64,000 nt of DNA from Emmonsiellopsis sp. PD_33. Taxonomy: Eukaryota; Ascomycota; Eurotiomycetes; Onygenales; Ajellomycetaceae. Both the position numbers and the translations under genes were made by a program. The stretch is from contig JANTQF010000021.1 in the NCBI GenBank assembly GCA_032988165.1, positions 62,001 through 126,000 of the forward strand. The letters are read 5' to 3'. This document shows, piece by piece, positions 61,598 to 64,000 of this stretch; the stretch's first letter is position 1, and each line of letters starts with the position of its first letter. The notes under the pieces were generated by a model. The model was not told the origin of the DNA. It saw only the letters and a program-made list of their open reading frames with translations, and did no database searches.

Positions 61598-61851
61598 TGT
61601 GAAGGGCTACACTCTTATATCCTATATCCATAACTTGTCTGAACTTTGCCCAATCTCCAACTACTCAATTAGACACCTCCAACTGGGCCTTCATATGAAT
61701 ATTTATCTGCTTCAACCTCACATAATTCCCTTCTATTTATATCACATAATCTCACAATTCCTTTTCCTTTTTCCTTCCTTTCTCTAGTAATTACAATCTT
61801 GATTCTAGCATATAGCTTGCACAATCCACTTATTGGAGTGTGCCTGTTACA
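61598..61851 (+). repeat. 3' LTR of the gypsy element
   Basis: Same 254-bp length as the 5' copy, begins TGTGAAGGGCTACAC and ends CTGTTACA. Preceded by a purine tract with a run of seven G (about 61,587-61,594) that fits a polypurine tract. Confidence 0.9.
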
Positions 61852-61856
61852 CTCAC
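61852..61856. repeat. Target-site duplication, right copy
   Basis: CTCAC, identical to 56310-56314. Confidence 0.85.
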
Positions 61857-64000
61857 TGCTCATCATAGAAAGCTCTCAGTTGGATTGGAAGATATTTATC
61901 ATGACATATTCCTATTAGAACTTAAAGACTTCTAGAAGTAGTTTATAAAGACTTAACTTGATGAGTTTTTTTCTATGAGCTAGGGATGGATTGTAAATGT
62001 TGATGTTAATAATCTTATAAAGTAGTTAATAAATCATTGTGATAAAAAATTGACTGACCTTCTCCTGAAGAATCTTACTGCAAATTCTACAAACATCTCA
62101 CCAAATTCAAATTCAAATTTGAACATAAACACTGCTGGCTTAAAGGGCTTAAAGGGGAAATACTGCAGCCATTATAAGATCCTCAGATATAAGAATGAGC
62201 AGTGCTGGTAGTTACACTCTGAGTAACAGCTAAAACAGTCAAACTCAGATGACTTGAACAAATCAGGTGATTCAGATAAGAATAAGAGTAATAGATCTAG
62301 TAATTTCAAGAAGAGTAAGAGTGGTAAAGATCTTATATCACACCAACCTTCTACAAACACTATGATAGTCCAGGGTAAAGCCTTTTCAGCTACACCAGGT
62401 AATTCCTTAAGACCATGATATTTGGATACATGTGCCAGCTTCAATATGACTAGTAAATATCATTTGATGCTCAGCTATCAGCCATATGAAGGCAACCTCA
62501 GTGTTGATGTTGCAACAGGTAATGAGGTAAAGATAGAAGAAATTAGTAATATGATTCTTAAGGTTGAGGATGATGACATTCCACTACATGACATCTACTA
62601 CCTTCTAAATTTGATGGTCAACTTACTGTCATACACACAGTTGGAAGATCAGAGTTATAGATTCACCCTATCTAACTCTACACTATCATATTTCATCTGT
62701 AGGGCCCTAAATAGTGTTACTTTCAATGCTATACAAACCAGCAAAGGCAATATATATAAGATTGTTGAATGAGAGTCTGAAATCAATGTCAATCATGTTA
62801 GTAAAGCAGTTAATTATATCATAAAATTGCATGAGTATGAATCTTCTGATTCAGACTGAGAAATCAGCCTCATGGCTGCAGCCACTACTACTATGTCTCT
62901 GACCTTAATATTGGAGCTGCCTTTAGTTGGCAAAACACTTATAGAATAGTATAGAGACCTCAGGCACATCCACACAGATGCTATTATTATAATGTTGAAG
63001 AATCCTCATGTAGGCATCAAAATAATTAGCCTAAAATCTAAGTTCTATTATAAGGATTACATTAAGACTAGCATGACTTGGCATTTCTCTAAGACCCCCA
63101 TGCCTCAATTGGTTCATCCAATTGAGAAGATTCACATCAATCTCACAGGGAGAGGTAAAACATTGGATGATTTATCTGACTACCCCCTGGAGTTCTAACA
63201 GGGGACAAAATATTACATGCTCATGATGTGTGATGTGACATATTATAGATGGGTATATTTTCTCAAGATGAAGGATGAGGCAGTTGATACTTTTAATTAC
63301 TAGCTTAAATTCATGTGGAATATGAGGTTTACAGCCCCTGTATTCCTACATATAGATATAGATAATGTTTTTTAGTTCAGCAAAATGAGCAATCTGATGA
63401 TCTAATAGGAGATTAAATGGGAACTAACTACATCATAGTTGCTACATCAGGATGGAGTCTCTGAGTGTGATATTTATATAGTAATAGAATATATAAGAGC
63501 AATTCTCAACTAGAGTAGATTACCCAAGAAGTTCTGGGCAGATATTCTATACATAGTTGTAGATATTATGAACAACACCCTAACATTTATAGTTCTATAT
63601 AATGAAAAGTTCTGGCTGTAGATGGCAGATTTAGTTACCCCTAGCTCTCATATAATCTTAGCATGTGCCCTATTTAATATACTATCCCAGGTGAAATATT
63701 TTTGCTGCATCAGAGCACCTGTGTATGCTCACCTGCATGGTTCACAGAAGTCAGCAGATAAACTATCTCCTTACATAAGACTATATAAATTAATTGGATC
63801 TATTAGAACCTCAATTTTTCAACTCTGAGACCCTGAAGAAGATAAGATAATCTCCTCATTGAATGTTAGATTTAATGAGAATAGTATGAAAGATCTTAAA
63901 TATAGAGTCTACTTCCTGCAGGATCTACTTAACCTTAAGGCTCCTATTAGACTGACAGACAAACCAATTTATATAGAGGATGATACAGAGGCCTCTATTA
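61857..64000 (+). mobile_element. Right part of the Ty1/copia element (gag end, protease, integrase), continues beyond window
   Basis: Continues the frames interrupted at 56,314. A damaged zinc knuckle region (CSHYKILRYKNEQCW) lies near 62,160. The copia protease motif (usual WxLDSGAS, here YLDTCASFNMT) lies near 62,420. The integrase begins near 62,990, with PMPQLVHPIEKIHINL near 63,100 and HQDGVSEC near 63,450 (intact copies read HQNGVSER). Multiple in-frame stops and no CpG. Protease before integrase and the motif types identify Ty1/copia. Reverse transcriptase would lie beyond the window's right edge. Confidence 0.85.

Larger units (their letters stand above)
56315..61851 (+). mobile_element. 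Ty3/gypsy chromovirus, mutated, inserted into the copia element
   Basis: 5.54 kb element bounded by 254-bp LTRs and a 5-bp target duplication. Internal order: gag with a CCHC-type knuckle (CINCNKPGYRAANC, His replaced by Tyr) near 57,735; protease region near 57,960-58,050; reverse transcriptase near 58,640-59,270, where the YxDD motif reads YFND at 59,088; RNase H near 59,500; integrase zinc-binding region near 60,240-60,400 and core near 60,460-60,760; and a chromodomain-like end (FQYLMKWLRYEALSWE) near 61,410. Pol order PR-RT-RH-IN plus chromodomain defines a chromovirus. Many TAG/TGA/TAA stops replace expected Gln, Arg and Trp codons, so nothing is expressed as an intact protein. No CpG is present. 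Confidence 0.9.

Noticed and set aside
55173..64000. CRISPR-like or tandem-array structure in the AT-rich right end
   Set aside because: No regularly spaced repeats; the only long repeats are the two LTRs.

Overview
The window is fungal nuclear DNA. It has short GT-AG introns with small phase-dependent exons, long intergenic regions, an intron-containing tRNA-Val, and a right end made of mutated LTR retrotransposons. The gene content (a hydroxamate siderophore island studded with ATCWGATAA motifs, a fungal HapB, an UncA-type kinesin-3) points to an ascomycete of the Eurotiomycetes. The grouping of ornithine oxygenase, NRPS, ABC, MFS and oxidoreductase genes, together with a CpG-free repeat tract, best fits Onygenales/Ajellomycetaceae (Blastomyces/Histoplasma-like). 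That placement is inference; no search was possible. Exon boundaries below were worked out by eye from splice consensus and reading-frame continuity.

Left part (1-21 kb): the 3' part of an UNC-104/KIF1A-type kinesin-3 gene (+); a four-exon F-box-like gene (-); a 5.4 kb gene-poor stretch with microsatellites; the CCAAT-binding-complex subunit HapB (-) with a 2 kb upstream region; tRNA-Val(CAC) with a 19-nt intron; a small four-helix membrane protein gene (-); and a 3.7 kb intergenic region whose right end carries four GATA-factor motifs.

Centre (21.4-50.7 kb): a siderophore/iron-acquisition island. In order it holds a SidF-type hydroxyornithine transacylase (+, C-terminal SKL), a SidI-type acyl-CoA ligase (-, PTS2-like N-terminus), a SidA-type L-ornithine N5-oxygenase (+), a MaoC/hotdog hydratase (-, C-terminal SKL), a GNAT acetyltransferase (-), an MFS siderophore transporter (-), an RTA1-like membrane protein (+), a SidD-type NRPS (-), a full-length ABC exporter (+) and an AIF/FSP1-like NAD(P)H oxidoreductase (-). 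I found about 20 copies of ATCWGATAA (the SreA/Sre1 iron-repressor consensus). All but one lie in non-coding DNA, almost all in the promoters of these genes, and none was seen elsewhere in the window. Together the genes can hydroxylate ornithine, activate and modify the acyl group in peroxisomes, acylate hydroxyornithine, join and cyclise the units on the NRPS, move products and ferric siderophore across membranes, and possibly reduce or recycle them. No crotonase-type SidH gene is in the window, so the peroxisomal MaoC protein is a candidate for that step.

Right part (50.7-64 kb): an intergenic region with a decayed aminoglycoside-phosphotransferase-like pseudogene, a small single-domain response regulator (+), and from about 55.2 kb an AT-rich tract in which I found no CpG dinucleotide at all. 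This tract is a Ty1/copia element (still incomplete at the window edge) into which a Ty3/gypsy chromovirus with two 254-bp LTRs and a 5-bp target duplication has inserted. Both are full of stop codons and transition mutations typical of repeat-induced mutation and cytosine deamination.
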